Source: Dyadobacter sp. CECT 9275 (GTDB taxonomy: Bacteria; Bacteroidota; Bacteroidia; Cytophagales; Spirosomataceae). Taken from it: 64,000 nt of DNA. Under the pieces are notes generated by a model. That model saw only the letters and a list, made by a program, of their open reading frames with translations. It had not been told where the DNA came from and ran no database searches. The first letter of the stretch is position 1. The number at the start of each line of letters is the position of its first letter. This document shows, one piece after another, positions 1 through 9,856 of the stretch. A program made the position numbers and the translations under genes. The stretch lies in the NCBI RefSeq assembly GCF_907164905.1, contig NZ_CAJRAF010000001.1:1902800-1966799 (forward strand). The letters are read 5' to 3'.

Positions 1-2
1 TA

Positions 3-1157
3 GGTACGTCGGATGTTGCTGCCAATGGTACCTATGCTTTCCAGAATGTAACGTCGACCGGTTATCCCGAGACTTACAGGCTGGTTTTGTCAAAGGATAA
101 AAATACAACCTCTGCTTCACTGCCTTCCGGTTGGGTGAGTACAGGTGAGAATATCGGCGCCTCCGACGCAAGCGGATCGGACAATGACGCCAACAGTATA
201 CTCACCAACGTTACTCTTCAGAGTGTCAGCGCTACGATACAAAATGCAAATTTCGGGATCAATAAGATACCGGTAGCAGAGGCGAAGGAGAAGCAGATCG
301 TACAGCCAAATTTCAACCAGCTGGAACCTTTGGACGGCTCTGCGGCTGCACCGGCTTTGAGTGGCAAAGATCTGGAAGACGGAACCCTGGGTGCCGGAAG
401 TAAATTGGTCATTACACGTTTACCCCAAAAAGCAGCGTTGTTATACAATGGAGAGCAAGTTCAGGCCAATTCCGCTATTACTAACTATAACCCGTCAAAA
501 CTGAGAATAAAATTTGCTGATCTCGATTATACCAGTGTTGATTTTGAATATGCCTTCATCGACAGAGCGGAAAAACAGGGTACCAGCGCTACCTATAAAC
601 TATCCTGGACGTCTGCACTGCCTGTAGTACTGAGCCGTTTTTCAGCCGAGAAATCAGAACAGAGTGCGCTTTTGACATGGATGACAACCAGCGAGTCGAA
701 TAGTGAAAGATTTGATATTGAGCGTAGTTTGAATGGAAAAGAATGGAATAGGATCGGTAGTAAAGAGGCGAAAGGGGAAAGTACACAGTCTCTGGACTAT
801 ACTTTTACGGATACCAAACCTGCGGCAGGAGTCAACCTGTACCGGCTGAAAATGATTGATCTGGACGGAACATTTGCTTACAGCCAGATTAAAACCGTAA
901 GTTTCGAAGCAAGTAATGAAACGGTATTTTATCCGAATCCTGCCTCGGATGTATTACATGTGAAAGTAGACGGGGGGTATGATATGAACGCTGTAAGTAA
1001 ACTGAATATCTACGACGCAAGTGGAAATCTGGTTCTGACTCCCGAACTGAAATCCGACCGTATGGATGTAAACGCACTGAAAAACGGCCTATATATTGTG
1101 CAACTGATCAGGAAAAACGGATTGGTTTCCACAGCAAAAATCAGTATCAGAAAGTAA
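3..1157 (+). CDS. T9SS type A sorting domain surface protein (5' end outside window)
   Basis: The reading frame is open from base 3, so the N-terminus lies upstream; about 384 residues are visible. The first ~85 residues resemble an SdrD-B/prealbumin-like repeat of surface adhesins (a Gly-Thr-Tyr strand, then 'SLPSGWVSTGEN' and 'NANFGI'). Next comes a fibronectin-like module ('VVLSRFSAEKSEQSALLTW', 'LYRLKMIDLDG') that commonly precedes the sorting signal. The last ~75 residues are a type A T9SS signal with 'FYPNPASDVLHV' and 'NGLYIVQL', ending in basic residues. Such proteins cross the outer membrane through T9SS and are released or anchored on the cell surface. The ligand is unknown. The type A tail is certain from its motifs; the adhesin role is inferred from the repeat type. 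Confidence 0.88.
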   Translation, partial: GTSDVAANGTYAFQNVTSTGYPETYRLVLSKDKNTTSASLPSGWVSTGENIGASDASGSDNDANSILTNVTLQSVSATIQNANFGINKIPVAEAKEKQIVQPNFNQLEPLDGSAAAPALSGKDLEDGTLGAGSKLVITRLPQKAALLYNGEQVQANSAITNYNPSKLRIKFADLDYTSVDFEYAFIDRAEKQGTSATYKLSWTSALPVVLSRFSAEKSEQSALLTWMTTSESNSERFDIERSLNGKEWNRIGSKEAKGESTQSLDYTFTDTKPAAGVNLYRLKMIDLDGTFAYSQIKTVSFEASNETVFYPNPASDVLHVKVDGGYDMNAVSKLNIYDASGNLVLTPELKSDRMDVNALKNGLYIVQLIRKNGLVSTAKISIRK

Positions 1158-1392
1158 CCAAATCAAAGTTCAGTCTTCCCCAGGAGATGTACCTTATTCT
1201 CCAATCATCAAAAATGCCGGTAAGAGGGCCCGGTTAGCCTCAAAATTGGCGCATAGTGCCAGAAATTAAGAGATTGAAAAAAAGAAGGTTTACACACAAT
1301 AAGACGAATTCTTTGCAACACGATGGTGTTCACCTGCGTAAGGGACAATATTGGTAAACCATTACAAGGCAGGACTGTTAACATCATGGGTT

Positions 1393-3138
1393 ATGAAACA
1401 ATTGCTACTCACTTTATGCTTCTTGGTGACCGTATTCAGTACGTTAAAGGCCCAGGTAGATTGTAGTAATGTCGGATTTGAACAAGGTAATACCAGTGGC
1501 TGGCAACCTACCTACGGCGCGGTTACGGATCAGGATCAGAAGACGGTCTACCAGACTGAGATAACAGGTACCCAGAACAATGACCATTACGTAACCAGCC
1601 TCAGTGACGGCAACGATCCCAAGATACCTTCCATTCCCATGGTGGCCCCTGGCAGTACACACTCCATCCGCATCGGAAATGTGACACAAGGAGGCCAATA
1701 TTCCAGGATAAGGACCAGTTACCTGGTAACGGCGGATAACACTTTGTTTCAATATAAATTTGCTGTCATTCTTCAGAACACAAGCGGTAACGGGGGCGCT
1801 GCGAATCATGAACCTTATCAGAAACCGGGATTTAATATCCAGATATATGATAATAATGGAAATGAACTTCCCTGTAGCAGTTACGATATTCAGCTGGAAG
1901 GAAATAACACCGTAGACGGCTTTCAGTCGTCCGGGGATATACAGTACCGGAACTGGACCACAGGTGCTATAGACCTCCGGAATTATGTTGGCAAAAGTAT
2001 CAGCATTGCGGTGACCACCCACGGCTGTACCAGGATGCGGCATTTCGGGTATGCCTATTTTGATGCCGAATGTTTAAAATCTGAAATTAAAACGGTTTCT
2101 TCGTGCCCGGATGAAAATGGTTATCTCACGCTGCAGGCTCCTGTGGGCTTTGGTAAATACAAATGGAATAATGGCGAGACCACGCAAAATATAAAGGTGA
2201 AGGCCAGTCTTGGAGATAAGTTCAGTGTACAGCTTGTTCCGCTGGGAAGCCTGGACGAATCCTGTGCTCTTCAGCTGGATTATACCATTGAGTTAAAAAA
2301 ATCAGTCGCAGAAATCAGTAAAGTCATTTGCGAAGGAGAGGAGGTTGCTTTGGGGGATACGATACTGAAAACCAGCGGTACCTATGTCCGGAACATAAGT
2401 AAAAGTACGGTTTGTGATAGCACCGTTACATTGCATCTCACTGTCAATTCTGTGCCAAGGTTTACGCAGACGATCGGGATATGCGAAGGGGAGGAGCTTG
2501 CCGTTGGAGACTCTGTGTACACCACGAGCGGGACTTATGTTAATAACATTCCGTTGCCCACCGGTTGTGACAGCATCGTTACCACGCACCTCGAAGTTTA
2601 TGGACTGAATCTTTCGGTTACCCCTCAGGTATCTATTACAGAGGGAGACAGCGTGCAGCTTCATGCCATTGCCGAACCAACCGGCGAGTACAAGTACAAC
2701 TGGCAGATGTCTCAAACACTGTCCTGCTCCACCTGTGCAGATACCTGGGCGCATCCCTCAGCATCGACCACGTATACCGTCATAGCTTCTGACCCTGGAA
2801 GTATTTGTATCAAACAGGGTAAGGTGTCGGTTATGGTGAAACCCTGCGGGATTTCGGCTCCCGAAATTTTTTCGCCCAACCAGGATAACAGCAACGAGAT
2901 CTTCTATGTATTCGGCAATAGCTGTGTGGTGCAGATCAAGGAAATGGTGATCTACAACCGCTGGGGGCAGGTGATATTTCATAAACAGAATTTCCAGGCT
3001 TCCAATCCTTCCTTTGGCTGGGATGGATATTACAAAGGTTTGCCGAGCCTTGCAGGAGCATACCCTTATAAGGTTAAAGCAGAACTGAAAAACGGAGGCA
3101 TTCAAGATTATAATGGTGTGGTTACGCTGATCAGATAA
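1393..3138 (+). CDS. T9SS type B (gliding motility-associated C-terminal) surface protein
   Basis: A 581-residue secreted protein. I place the start at ATG 1393 because it begins a clean signal peptide ('MKQLLLTLCFLVTVFSTLKA'); an in-frame TTG at 1351 would only add 14 residues. The N-terminal ~200 residues resemble the lectin/jelly-roll-like 'SNxGFEQGNTSGW' module of such proteins. Two tandem copies of a ~55-residue Cys-containing repeat follow (around residues 311 and 361, each with 'ICEGEE' and 'CDS.VT.HL'). A PKD/Ig-like segment comes next, then the type B C-terminal domain ('APEIFSPNQDN', 'IYNRWGQVIF', 'FGWDGYYKG', 'GAYPYKVKAEL'). It is exported by T9SS. It lies 235 bp downstream of another T9SS substrate on the same strand; no shared operon is evident. 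Confidence 0.88.
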   Translation: MKQLLLTLCFLVTVFSTLKAQVDCSNVGFEQGNTSGWQPTYGAVTDQDQKTVYQTEITGTQNNDHYVTSLSDGNDPKIPSIPMVAPGSTHSIRIGNVTQGGQYSRIRTSYLVTADNTLFQYKFAVILQNTSGNGGAANHEPYQKPGFNIQIYDNNGNELPCSSYDIQLEGNNTVDGFQSSGDIQYRNWTTGAIDLRNYVGKSISIAVTTHGCTRMRHFGYAYFDAECLKSEIKTVSSCPDENGYLTLQAPVGFGKYKWNNGETTQNIKVKASLGDKFSVQLVPLGSLDESCALQLDYTIELKKSVAEISKVICEGEEVALGDTILKTSGTYVRNISKSTVCDSTVTLHLTVNSVPRFTQTIGICEGEELAVGDSVYTTSGTYVNNIPLPTGCDSIVTTHLEVYGLNLSVTPQVSITEGDSVQLHAIAEPTGEYKYNWQMSQTLSCSTCADTWAHPSASTTYTVIASDPGSICIKQGKVSVMVKPCGISAPEIFSPNQDNSNEIFYVFGNSCVVQIKEMVIYNRWGQVIFHKQNFQASNPSFGWDGYYKGLPSLAGAYPYKVKAELKNGGIQDYNGVVTLIR

Positions 3139-3162
3139 GTGTTGAGGTTGAAAAGAGAAGTA

Positions 3163-4926
3163 CTATGTCAAATGCTCCTGATGTTTCCAAAGATCCTGAA
3201 AATGAGCACTGTATTGTTTGAGATATTCAAAAGTACCTTCGTCGATCAGCCTGCCGTCACGGAGGATATAGACGTAATCAAATTTGGTCAGCAGGTGAAG
3301 GCGGTGCAGGGCAGATAATACGGCTTTGCCCTCAAATTCCTCAAACATTCTGTCGTATATCAGCGATTCCGTTTTGGGGTCAACACTGCTGGTGGGCTCG
3401 TCCAGTAACACAATGTCGCTGCTTCTGGCCGCCAGAACGCCCCTTGCAAGCGCAAGACGCTGTTTTTGACCGCCAGAAAGATTTACCCCCTTTTCCTGAA
3501 TGTTGGATTCCAGTCCGTTGGGGAGTTTATCGATTACATCCGTAAAATGTGCGGTTGCACATACCTGAAGGATTTCGTCTTCCTGAAAAGGTAAGCCGAG
3601 GGTGATATTATAGGCTATGGTGTTTTCGAAAATCTCCGGGTCCTGAGGAAACAACGTAACCGTATCAGATAGCGCATTCATAACAGTATGCTGCTGGTCG
3701 TCAACCCGAACATTTACACCAGGTTCACCCTGATACAAGCCGCGTAACAGGGCTAGAAGGGTACTTTTGCCGCTCCCGCTTTCACCAATGAATGCAATTC
3801 GCTGCCCGCGTTTGATCAGCAGGTGCAGGTTATGCAAGCTATGGGCTTTGCGGTCGTCGTAATCCTGGCCGTGGGAAAAGCTCAGGTTACTGATCCTGAT
3901 TTCCCCCCAGTTTGCAGGTAATGCTGTTTCAATATCCTGCGGATGATTTGCGCTATAGGCCTGGCCGATACTCCTGGCTGTCTGAACCTCCGTATTGTAC
4001 CTGATAATTTCTGTATATTGCCATGCAACATCCTGAAAAACACTGGTGAACTGGTTTACATATCCCAGCAAAGTCACCAGCCCGCCAACCAGGAAAGCTT
4101 CTCCCGGCGTGTACTTCTGGTATACAAAACCAATAGTCACGACAACATATATTAACCCGATAAAAACACTCGCGACAAACCATTTCCATTCGTTGATGAC
4201 AACAGTCCTTCGAAACGGTGGGAAAACGTCCGCCACTTTTTTCATCAGGCTTGTCTGCATTCTTTTTTCAAGCCTGAGGGTAATGACGGTAATAATGTTG
4301 GAAAGGCTGTCGAAAAGGGTGGAAGATACAACGTGTTCCTTTTCATTTGTTTCGTCCAGCGCCTTGATAAAAGGTTTGTCGAAACGGAATATTACCCAAA
4401 CGGTAACAATACCTATCCCTACACCGATACTGCCAAAAAGTGGCGAAAACCAAATGATTGCAATGAAGGAAAATATGAATTTGGAAAAAGCATGAAGGAA
4501 CATAAAGCCGTTCTGGAAAAAGTCTTTCAGTGCTTCATACGCTTTCCGGATCCTGTTGATCGTAGCGCCGCTGTGATGATCCTGATGCCATCGAATGGGC
4601 AGATGTAACGCCTGGTGGTACATCTCGTCCAGAAAGTTACGGCTCAGGTCAAAAGCAAGTTCGCGCTCCATCACCCGGGCCGGGCCGTGAAATGCCCATT
4701 CAAGCAAAGTCAGGCCAAGGTATATTCCGGCATAGATCCACACATTGGAAAGCACCGCAGCAGGATCTTTCTGGATGGATTCTACAAACCAGCCGTACAA
4801 CAGCGGGTGCATGGCAAGTACCACATTGGCCAGCACAAACATGGCATATACCAGCAGGTAGCGTTTTTTTTGCTGCCGGGCATAACGCCACGCTGTGGCC
4901 AGCAACGATAGATAAGGATTTTTCAT
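3163..4926 (-). CDS. ABC exporter, fused membrane and ATPase domains
   Basis: A 587-residue half-transporter. ATG 4926 ('MKNPYLSLLATAW') is preferred; the frame runs upstream to 5058 but that extension is not family-like. Residues ~1-330 form the six-helix type I exporter membrane domain. The ATPase domain has Walker A 'GESGSGKST' near residue 380, the signature 'LSGGQKQRLALARG' near 482 and Walker B 'IVLLDEPTSS' near 502. It should act as a homodimer, or with a partner half, in the inner membrane. The substrate (lipid, peptide or drug) cannot be told from sequence. It is divergent from the DUF1080 gene, and the ~160 bp between them must hold both promoters. Confidence 0.9.
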   Translation of the reverse strand: MKNPYLSLLATAWRYARQQKKRYLLVYAMFVLANVVLAMHPLLYGWFVESIQKDPAAVLSNVWIYAGIYLGLTLLEWAFHGPARVMERELAFDLSRNFLDEMYHQALHLPIRWHQDHHSGATINRIRKAYEALKDFFQNGFMFLHAFSKFIFSFIAIIWFSPLFGSIGVGIGIVTVWVIFRFDKPFIKALDETNEKEHVVSSTLFDSLSNIITVITLRLEKRMQTSLMKKVADVFPPFRRTVVINEWKWFVASVFIGLIYVVVTIGFVYQKYTPGEAFLVGGLVTLLGYVNQFTSVFQDVAWQYTEIIRYNTEVQTARSIGQAYSANHPQDIETALPANWGEIRISNLSFSHGQDYDDRKAHSLHNLHLLIKRGQRIAFIGESGSGKSTLLALLRGLYQGEPGVNVRVDDQQHTVMNALSDTVTLFPQDPEIFENTIAYNITLGLPFQEDEILQVCATAHFTDVIDKLPNGLESNIQEKGVNLSGGQKQRLALARGVLAARSSDIVLLDEPTSSVDPKTESLIYDRMFEEFEGKAVLSALHRLHLLTKFDYVYILRDGRLIDEGTFEYLKQYSAHFQDLWKHQEHLT

Positions 4927-5087
4927 AGCCTGCTGATTTTGCAGCAAAGATAGTATTACTATTTTCTCCGCAGTGAAAGCGAATAGTAATATTGGCTCAC
5001 TTTTGAGTAGTTTTAATAACAGGTTTGGTTTAGATAAAATAAACCCGGAATACTCCAAAACCTGATTTACATTAATTAAAATTATAT

Positions 5088-5726
5088 ATGAAAAAAATGC
5101 TTTGGTCGGTTATGGCAATGGTAGCCGCGTTATTCGTTTCAGGCCCTTCCTTTGCTCAGGACGGATGGATCACAATTTTTAACGGAAAAAGTCTGGATGG
5201 CTGGAAAGTAGGCGAAAATGCGAATTCGTTCAGCCTGGTGGATGGTGCTTTACAGGTTGCCGGGCCACGTGCGCATTTGTTCTACGATGGACCTGTTAAA
5301 AACCATATGTTCAAAAATTTTGAATTCAGGGCCACCGTAATGACCAAGCCAGGTTCTAATTCGGGGATATACTTTCATACCACCTATCAGGAAAAAGGCT
5401 GGCCGGATCTGGGTTATGAGGTACAGGTTAATAACTCGCATACCGACTGGATCCGTACCGGAAGCCTTTATAATGTTGTAAATGTGAAGGAAACTTATGT
5501 AAAAGATAACGAATGGTATACCGAATATGTGAAGGTGGAAGGGAAACACATTACCGTGAAAATCAATGATAGAGTGGTAGTGGATTATGAAGAAGCGGAC
5601 GTGGACAAACGTGATCCTGATACCATCCGCCGCGTGATTAGTAGCGGAACTTTTGCTCTCCAGGCTCATGATCCCAAGAGCATCGTATTTTACAAGCAGA
5701 TTCAGGTAAGACCACTTACGGAGTAG
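5088..5726 (+). CDS. DUF1080 (3-keto-disaccharide hydrolase-type) secreted protein
   Basis: A 212-residue protein with a signal peptide ending 'GPSFAQ'. The mature part is one DUF1080 concanavalin-like beta-sandwich: 'GWITIFNGKSLDGWKV' at the start, 'FKNFEFRATVMTKPGSNSGIYF' in the middle, 'GYEVQVNN' and 'FALQAHDP' at the end. Family members include 3-keto-glycoside hydrolases, but most are uncharacterised, so the enzyme activity is inference. The protein is probably periplasmic or surface exposed. The next gene starts 2 bp after its stop, so the two are probably co-transcribed. Confidence 0.9.
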   Translation: MKKMLWSVMAMVAALFVSGPSFAQDGWITIFNGKSLDGWKVGENANSFSLVDGALQVAGPRAHLFYDGPVKNHMFKNFEFRATVMTKPGSNSGIYFHTTYQEKGWPDLGYEVQVNNSHTDWIRTGSLYNVVNVKETYVKDNEWYTEYVKVEGKHITVKINDRVVVDYEEADVDKRDPDTIRRVISSGTFALQAHDPKSIVFYKQIQVRPLTE

Positions 5727-5728
5727 GT

Positions 5729-6205
5729 TTGGAAGAGAAAGTTCAATTTGAATCCCGTCTTGAACGCTTTGATAAAAAAGGCGGAGAATATTATATGGTG
5801 GTGCCCGACGAGGTGGCCACCATTTTTGTTAAAGGTAGGCGTCCGGCTAGGATGAGATGTACGCTCAATGGCAGTATCGCTTTCCAATGTGCCATTAGGC
5901 CCCGCGGAGGTGGCGGCTTTTACATCAATGTGGGTGCGACGCTCAGGCAGCAGGGGAAGCTGGTACTTGGACAGAAACTATCTGCTATGGTGTGGAAGGA
6001 TGACAGCGAATTCGGTAGGGATGTGCCGGTTGAGTTACAGGAACTTTTTGAGATCGATCCGGAAGGGAAGGCGCTTTTTGACGCGTTGCTGCCCAGTCAC
6101 CAGCGTGGGATTATACAGTATGTTGCCGATGCCAGATCGGAGCAGGTAAGGATCGATAGAGCAGTTAAGATGATCAACCGGCTTGCCGGACGGAGTTTCG
6201 GGTAG
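5729..6205 (+). CDS. DUF1905/YdeI-OmdA family protein
   Basis: A 158-residue cytoplasmic protein starting at TTG 5729, 2 bp after the DUF1080 stop; no ATG fits the family start. The N-terminal ~90 residues are a DUF1905 beta-barrel ('VPDEVATIFVKG', 'RMRCTLNGSIAFQCAI', 'FYINVGATLRQQG'). The C-terminal third is the YdeI/OmpD-associated helical region ('LLPSHQRGIIQYVADA'), named bacteriocin-protection in databases. The molecular function is not known. Confidence 0.85.
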   Translation: MEEKVQFESRLERFDKKGGEYYMVVPDEVATIFVKGRRPARMRCTLNGSIAFQCAIRPRGGGGFYINVGATLRQQGKLVLGQKLSAMVWKDDSEFGRDVPVELQELFEIDPEGKALFDALLPSHQRGIIQYVADARSEQVRIDRAVKMINRLAGRSFG

Positions 6206-6377
6206 GTAGTTTTGCGTTTTGAGCGGACAGTTTTTAGTATGCAGTATACAGTTATCAGTGGGCGGTATGCCCAGGGATAACGTTGTGGACTAAGGTATGC
6301 CGGAAGTTTTCAGTTTTAAGTAAACGGTTCACAGTGCGCCGCGTGGTAATGCTGCGAACTGTGAACTAAAAACTTTT

Positions 6378-6419
6378 AACTCTTCACTCCGAACTCTTCA
6401 CTCATAACTCATCACTCAG
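6378..6419. repeat. Three imperfect tandem 14-mers
   Basis: Three head-to-tail copies of a 14-base unit, AACTCTTCACTCCG, AACTCTTCACTCAT and AACTCATCACTCAG. The last copy runs into the 3' end of the AraC gene. The preceding ~150 bases also look repetitive (several 'cagttt' and 'gaactgtgaact' motifs). There is no sign of function. Confidence 0.7.
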
Positions 6420-7334
6420 AGCTGACTTGAGAATCCGGTACTGTGACGGGGATATCCCCTCGTTTTTCTTGAACTGCCTTCCAAAATAGTTTAAATCTGA
6501 AAAGCCCAGCTGGTAACATACCTCTGAAATGCTATTTCGCGAATCGGACAGGAGCTGTTTCGCTTTTTTGATTTTTTCTTTTAACACAAAATCAAGCGGG
6601 CTGATATTAAATTCCCTTTTAAAGGCTCTGTAAAAAGAAGCGCGGCTCATGCAGGCTTTTTCGCTCAGGTCGTCTACCTGGATTTTTTCATTGATATTCG
6701 CCCTGATGTAACTGACCACATACCCCAGCGCATGGTCATGGCTGAGGGTTTCGTCCTGGATCAGGTGCAGGTTCTGGGTCTGAATAATATGTACAATTAA
6801 TTCCTGCAGCGTCAGGTCTGCCAGTATATCTTTCCCGACTCCCGATCCGGCGCATATTTTGATCAGTTTGTTAAGACTTTGGGCCAGTTCCAGATTGTTC
6901 AGAAAGTGATATTCACTATGCTGAAGTTTCCAGTACTGGTTTTTGCCCTCCCTGGGATAGTCCTCATTGAGCCGGTCAACAATCTGATCAATTTTAACCT
7001 GATCCAGCGCCAGCGCTATGCATTGAGTAGGGTTCATTTCACTGGCTTCCGGGAAGTCAATTTTCATGGTGACGTTGGCTGGTACCAGCACTGTCTCTCC
7101 AGGCAGGTAATCAAAGCCGGGTTTATCGGATAGATGCATGATCTTTTTTCCTCTCAGCATACTGGTTACCACAAAATCAGAAAAGGTCAGTGGGACCAGA
7201 GCCGAAGTTTGCAATGTTTCAAAAACATTCAGCTCGCAATTTTTCAGGGTGTAGGCCCGCCTGTTTTCCACCAGGGTTTTGAGTGATTTTTCCTCAGAAA
7301 TGGCAAGTTCAGTAAGTTTATATCCTGTTGACAT
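6402..7334 (-). CDS. AraC family transcriptional regulator, divergent from aldehyde dehydrogenase
   Basis: A 310-residue regulator starting at ATG 7334. Residues 1-190 form an AraC-type cupin-like sensing domain. The last ~100 residues carry two helix-turn-helix units ('IQVDDLSEKACMSRASFYRAFK' and 'SISEVCYQLGFSDLNYFGRQFKK', 'GISPSQYR'). It lies back to back with the aldehyde dehydrogenase across a ~250 bp gap. This is the usual position of a local activator, so it probably controls that operon in response to an aldehyde or alcohol signal; that is inferred from position only. Confidence 0.88.
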   Translation of the reverse strand: MSTGYKLTELAISEEKSLKTLVENRRAYTLKNCELNVFETLQTSALVPLTFSDFVVTSMLRGKKIMHLSDKPGFDYLPGETVLVPANVTMKIDFPEASEMNPTQCIALALDQVKIDQIVDRLNEDYPREGKNQYWKLQHSEYHFLNNLELAQSLNKLIKICAGSGVGKDILADLTLQELIVHIIQTQNLHLIQDETLSHDHALGYVVSYIRANINEKIQVDDLSEKACMSRASFYRAFKREFNISPLDFVLKEKIKKAKQLLSDSRNSISEVCYQLGFSDLNYFGRQFKKNEGISPSQYRILKSALSDEL

Positions 7335-7586
7335 AGGAGTTTTGGCCTAAAAAAATCTGTTAAATAATCTGACACAAACAATACGTTGGCTGGCAGGAGG
7401 CGTTCCGAGTATAATCATACCTTAAATATAACGAGCCCTTAGCTACTTTGTTTCCTTTTGTATAAATATAAATATTTTTTGAATAAATGAGATAATCGTG
7501 CTATGAAATGCAACGATCGTACCAATGATTTCCTTGAGCAGTGGCTAGTTTTGTATGGTTATTCATTTAAACTTTTAGCTAAAATC

Positions 7587-9140
7587 ATGGATACAGTAGC
7601 AGATAGCCCTAAAGTAGCAACTCCCTCCTATGCGAGTGAGAACCTTGCCAAACGACCACAGTTTAAAGAGAAGTATGGTAATTATATCAACGGACGTTTT
7701 GTAGAACCCGTTAAAGGAGAGTATTTTGATAATGTATCACCGATTGACGGACAGGTTTTTACGCAAGCCGCACGGGGTACCCGGGAAGATATAGAACTTG
7801 CATTGGATGCTGCGCATGCTGCATTTCCGAAATGGAGCAAAACCGCTGCATCTTACCGCAGCAACCTGCTTTTGAAAATCGCACAGGTAGTTGAAGATAA
7901 TCTGGAATATCTCGCCGTAGTAGAAACCATAGATAACGGTAAAGCCATCCGCGAAACCCGTGCGGCTGATCTTCCTTTGTGTGTAGATCATTTCAGATAT
8001 TTTGCGGGCGTGATCCGTGCCGAAGAGGGCAGCGTATCGGAGCATGATGAGAACACGGTTTGTATCAATCTGCATGAACCGCTTGGCGTAGTGGCTCAGA
8101 TCATTCCATGGAATTTTCCGTTGCTGATGGCAACCTGGAAAATTGCCCCGGCCTTGGCAGCTGGCTGTTGTGTGGTGGTGAAACCGGCCGAGCAAACTCC
8201 TACTTCTATCATGATTCTGATGGAGCTGATAGGGGATATACTTCCGGCCGGTGTGCTTAATGTGGTAAGCGGATTTGGCGTGGAGGCAGGGAAACCGCTT
8301 GCGTCTTCATCCCGCGTGGCCAAGGTTGCGTTCACGGGAGAAACCACAACGGGCCGGCTGATCATGCAGTATGCTTCCGAAAACCTGATCCCGGTAACCA
8401 TGGAGCTTGGGGGGAAATCGCCTAATATTTTCTTCCCTTCGGTTGCGGACGCCGACGATGCCTTTTTTGACAAGGCCATTGAAGGTGCAGTACTTTTCGC
8501 GCTGAACCAGGGAGAGGTTTGTACCTGTCCGTCCAGGATACTGGTTCACGAAAGTATTTACGATAAGTTTATGCCGAGGGTCATTGAGCGCACCAAAGCC
8601 ATTAAAATGGGGCATCCGCTGGATGCTACCACGATGATGGGTGCACAGGCATCCAGCGACCAGCACGAGAAAATACTTTCGTATCTGAAAATCGGGAAAG
8701 AGGAGGGCGCGGAAGTACTTACTGGCGGTGATGCACAGAAATTTGAAAATGGTATCTCAGGAGGTTACTACATACAGCCAACCATCTTCAAAGGACACAA
8801 TAAAATGAGGATTTTTCAGGAGGAGATTTTTGGACCGGTGGTCTGCGTCACCACTTTCAAAACTACTGAGGAAGCGATAGAAATTGCAAATGATACGCTG
8901 TACGGACTGGGTGCAGGTGTGTGGACGCGCGACGCACATGAGATATACCAGGTTCCCAGGGCGATTCAGGCGGGCCGGGTATGGGTCAACAACTACCATG
9001 CTTATCCGGCGCATGCACCATTTGGTGGGTATAAAAAATCGGGTTTTGGTCGCGAAAACCATAAAATGATGTTAGGCTATTATCGACAAACTAAAAATAT
9101 GCTAATCTCTTATGATCAGAACAAACTTGGATTTTTCTGA
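7587..9140 (+). CDS. NAD-dependent aldehyde dehydrogenase, AldB/ExaC-like
   Basis: A 517-residue enzyme oxidising an aldehyde (probably acetaldehyde or another short one) to its acid with NAD(P). ATG 7587 ('MDTVADSPK') is chosen; an ATG at 7503 would add 28 unconserved residues. Key motifs are 'IIPWNFPLL' (cofactor site), 'FTGETTTGR', catalytic Glu in '[11 protein letters not shown]' near residue 271, and nucleophile Cys in '[11 protein letters not shown]' near 311. The double-Cys CTCPSR form is typical of the AldB/ExaC/AcoD group. A DUF779 gene follows, a pairing common for this group, and a divergent AraC regulator precedes it. Confidence 0.93.
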   Translation: MDTVADSPKVATPSYASENLAKRPQFKEKYGNYINGRFVEPVKGEYFDNVSPIDGQVFTQAARGTREDIELALDAAHAAFPKWSKTAASYRSNLLLKIAQVVEDNLEYLAVVETIDNGKAIRETRAADLPLCVDHFRYFAGVIRAEEGSVSEHDENTVCINLHEPLGVVAQIIPWNFPLLMATWKIAPALAAGCCVVVKPAEQTPTSIMILMELIGDILPAGVLNVVSGFGVEAGKPLASSSRVAKVAFTGETTTGRLIMQYASENLIPVTMELGGKSPNIFFPSVADADDAFFDKAIEGAVLFALNQGEVCTCPSRILVHESIYDKFMPRVIERTKAIKMGHPLDATTMMGAQASSDQHEKILSYLKIGKEEGAEVLTGGDAQKFENGISGGYYIQPTIFKGHNKMRIFQEEIFGPVVCVTTFKTTEEAIEIANDTLYGLGAGVWTRDAHEIYQVPRAIQAGRVWVNNYHAYPAHAPFGGYKKSGFGRENHKMMLGYYRQTKNMLISYDQNKLGFF

Positions 9141-9206
9141 TCGGGAGCGGGCAGGCGGGGGATTTATTAAAAATCTCCCGCTTTTCGAAACGTAACGATT
9201 TATGTC

Positions 9207-9569
9207 ATGACGGAAAGGGTATTGATTACGCCGGAGGCAGAGAAAGTAGTTCGGCAGCTCCAGGAGCGTTATGGTGAGCTCATGTTTCACCAAAGTGGCG
9301 GATGCTGCGACGGATCTCAACCCATGTGTTTTGAGAAGGGGGAGTTCAGAACGGGTGACAGTGACGTACTGCTGGGTATTATTGCCGGCTGTGACTTTTA
9401 CATGAGCCGCGATCAGTTTGAATACTGGCAGCATACGCAGCTGACAATAGATGTAACACCGGGGCGAGGCGCAAGTTTTTCGTTGGAGATTCCCATGGGC
9501 ATCCGGTTTATTACCAGGTCAAGACTATATTCGGAAGAGGAGGCACGGGAGTTGGCGGCCATTGGCTAG
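9207..9569 (+). CDS. DUF779 domain protein, partner of aldehyde dehydrogenase
   Basis: A 120-residue small protein that fills the DUF779 family from end to end. It has a Cys-rich motif 'SGGCCDGSQPMC' at residues ~30-41, which could bind metal, and a later 'CDFYMSRDQFEYW'. DUF779 genes sit beside acetaldehyde dehydrogenases in many genomes, and here the gap is 66 bp on the same strand with a terminator after it. Its function is not established; a helper role for the dehydrogenase is inference. Confidence 0.88.
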   Translation: MTERVLITPEAEKVVRQLQERYGELMFHQSGGCCDGSQPMCFEKGEFRTGDSDVLLGIIAGCDFYMSRDQFEYWQHTQLTIDVTPGRGASFSLEIPMGIRFITRSRLYSEEEARELAAIG

Positions 9570-9592
9570 AAGTAAAGTTGTTTAGTAGTGCG

Positions 9593-9647
9593 AAGAGAAG
9601 CGGAGCGGACAGAGGGTTTTTCCCTGCCTGCATTCCGCTCTCTTTTG
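9593..9647 (+). terminator. Rho-independent terminator after the aldehyde dehydrogenase operon
   Basis: An inverted repeat (arms AGAGAAGCGGA and TCCGCTCTCT, with one bulged A) encloses a second small GAGGG/CCCT stem. It is followed by TTTTG, 24 bp after the DUF779 stop. Confidence 0.75.
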
Positions 9648-9856
9648 TATGGTGTCACCATGAATTTTGAATGAAACAGATGTTTCAAGGCGCTTAATTG
9701 TCCTGCAATCCGGGCCCGCTCCTTTTTCCTTATCTTTTTAATTACTATATTTGTTGAAAATCAAGCGGTTTGCTGACTGGGAAATTGAAGTCAGCTCTTT
9801 AATAACACTTGTTAATGGTTTGATAATCATGTCCATTAATCCTAAAAAGCTGAATT

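Noticed and set aside
1444..2043. 199-codon minus-strand ORF inside the type B surface protein gene
   Set aside because: It lies wholly antisense to a clear gene with signal peptide and family domains; its own sequence has no motif.
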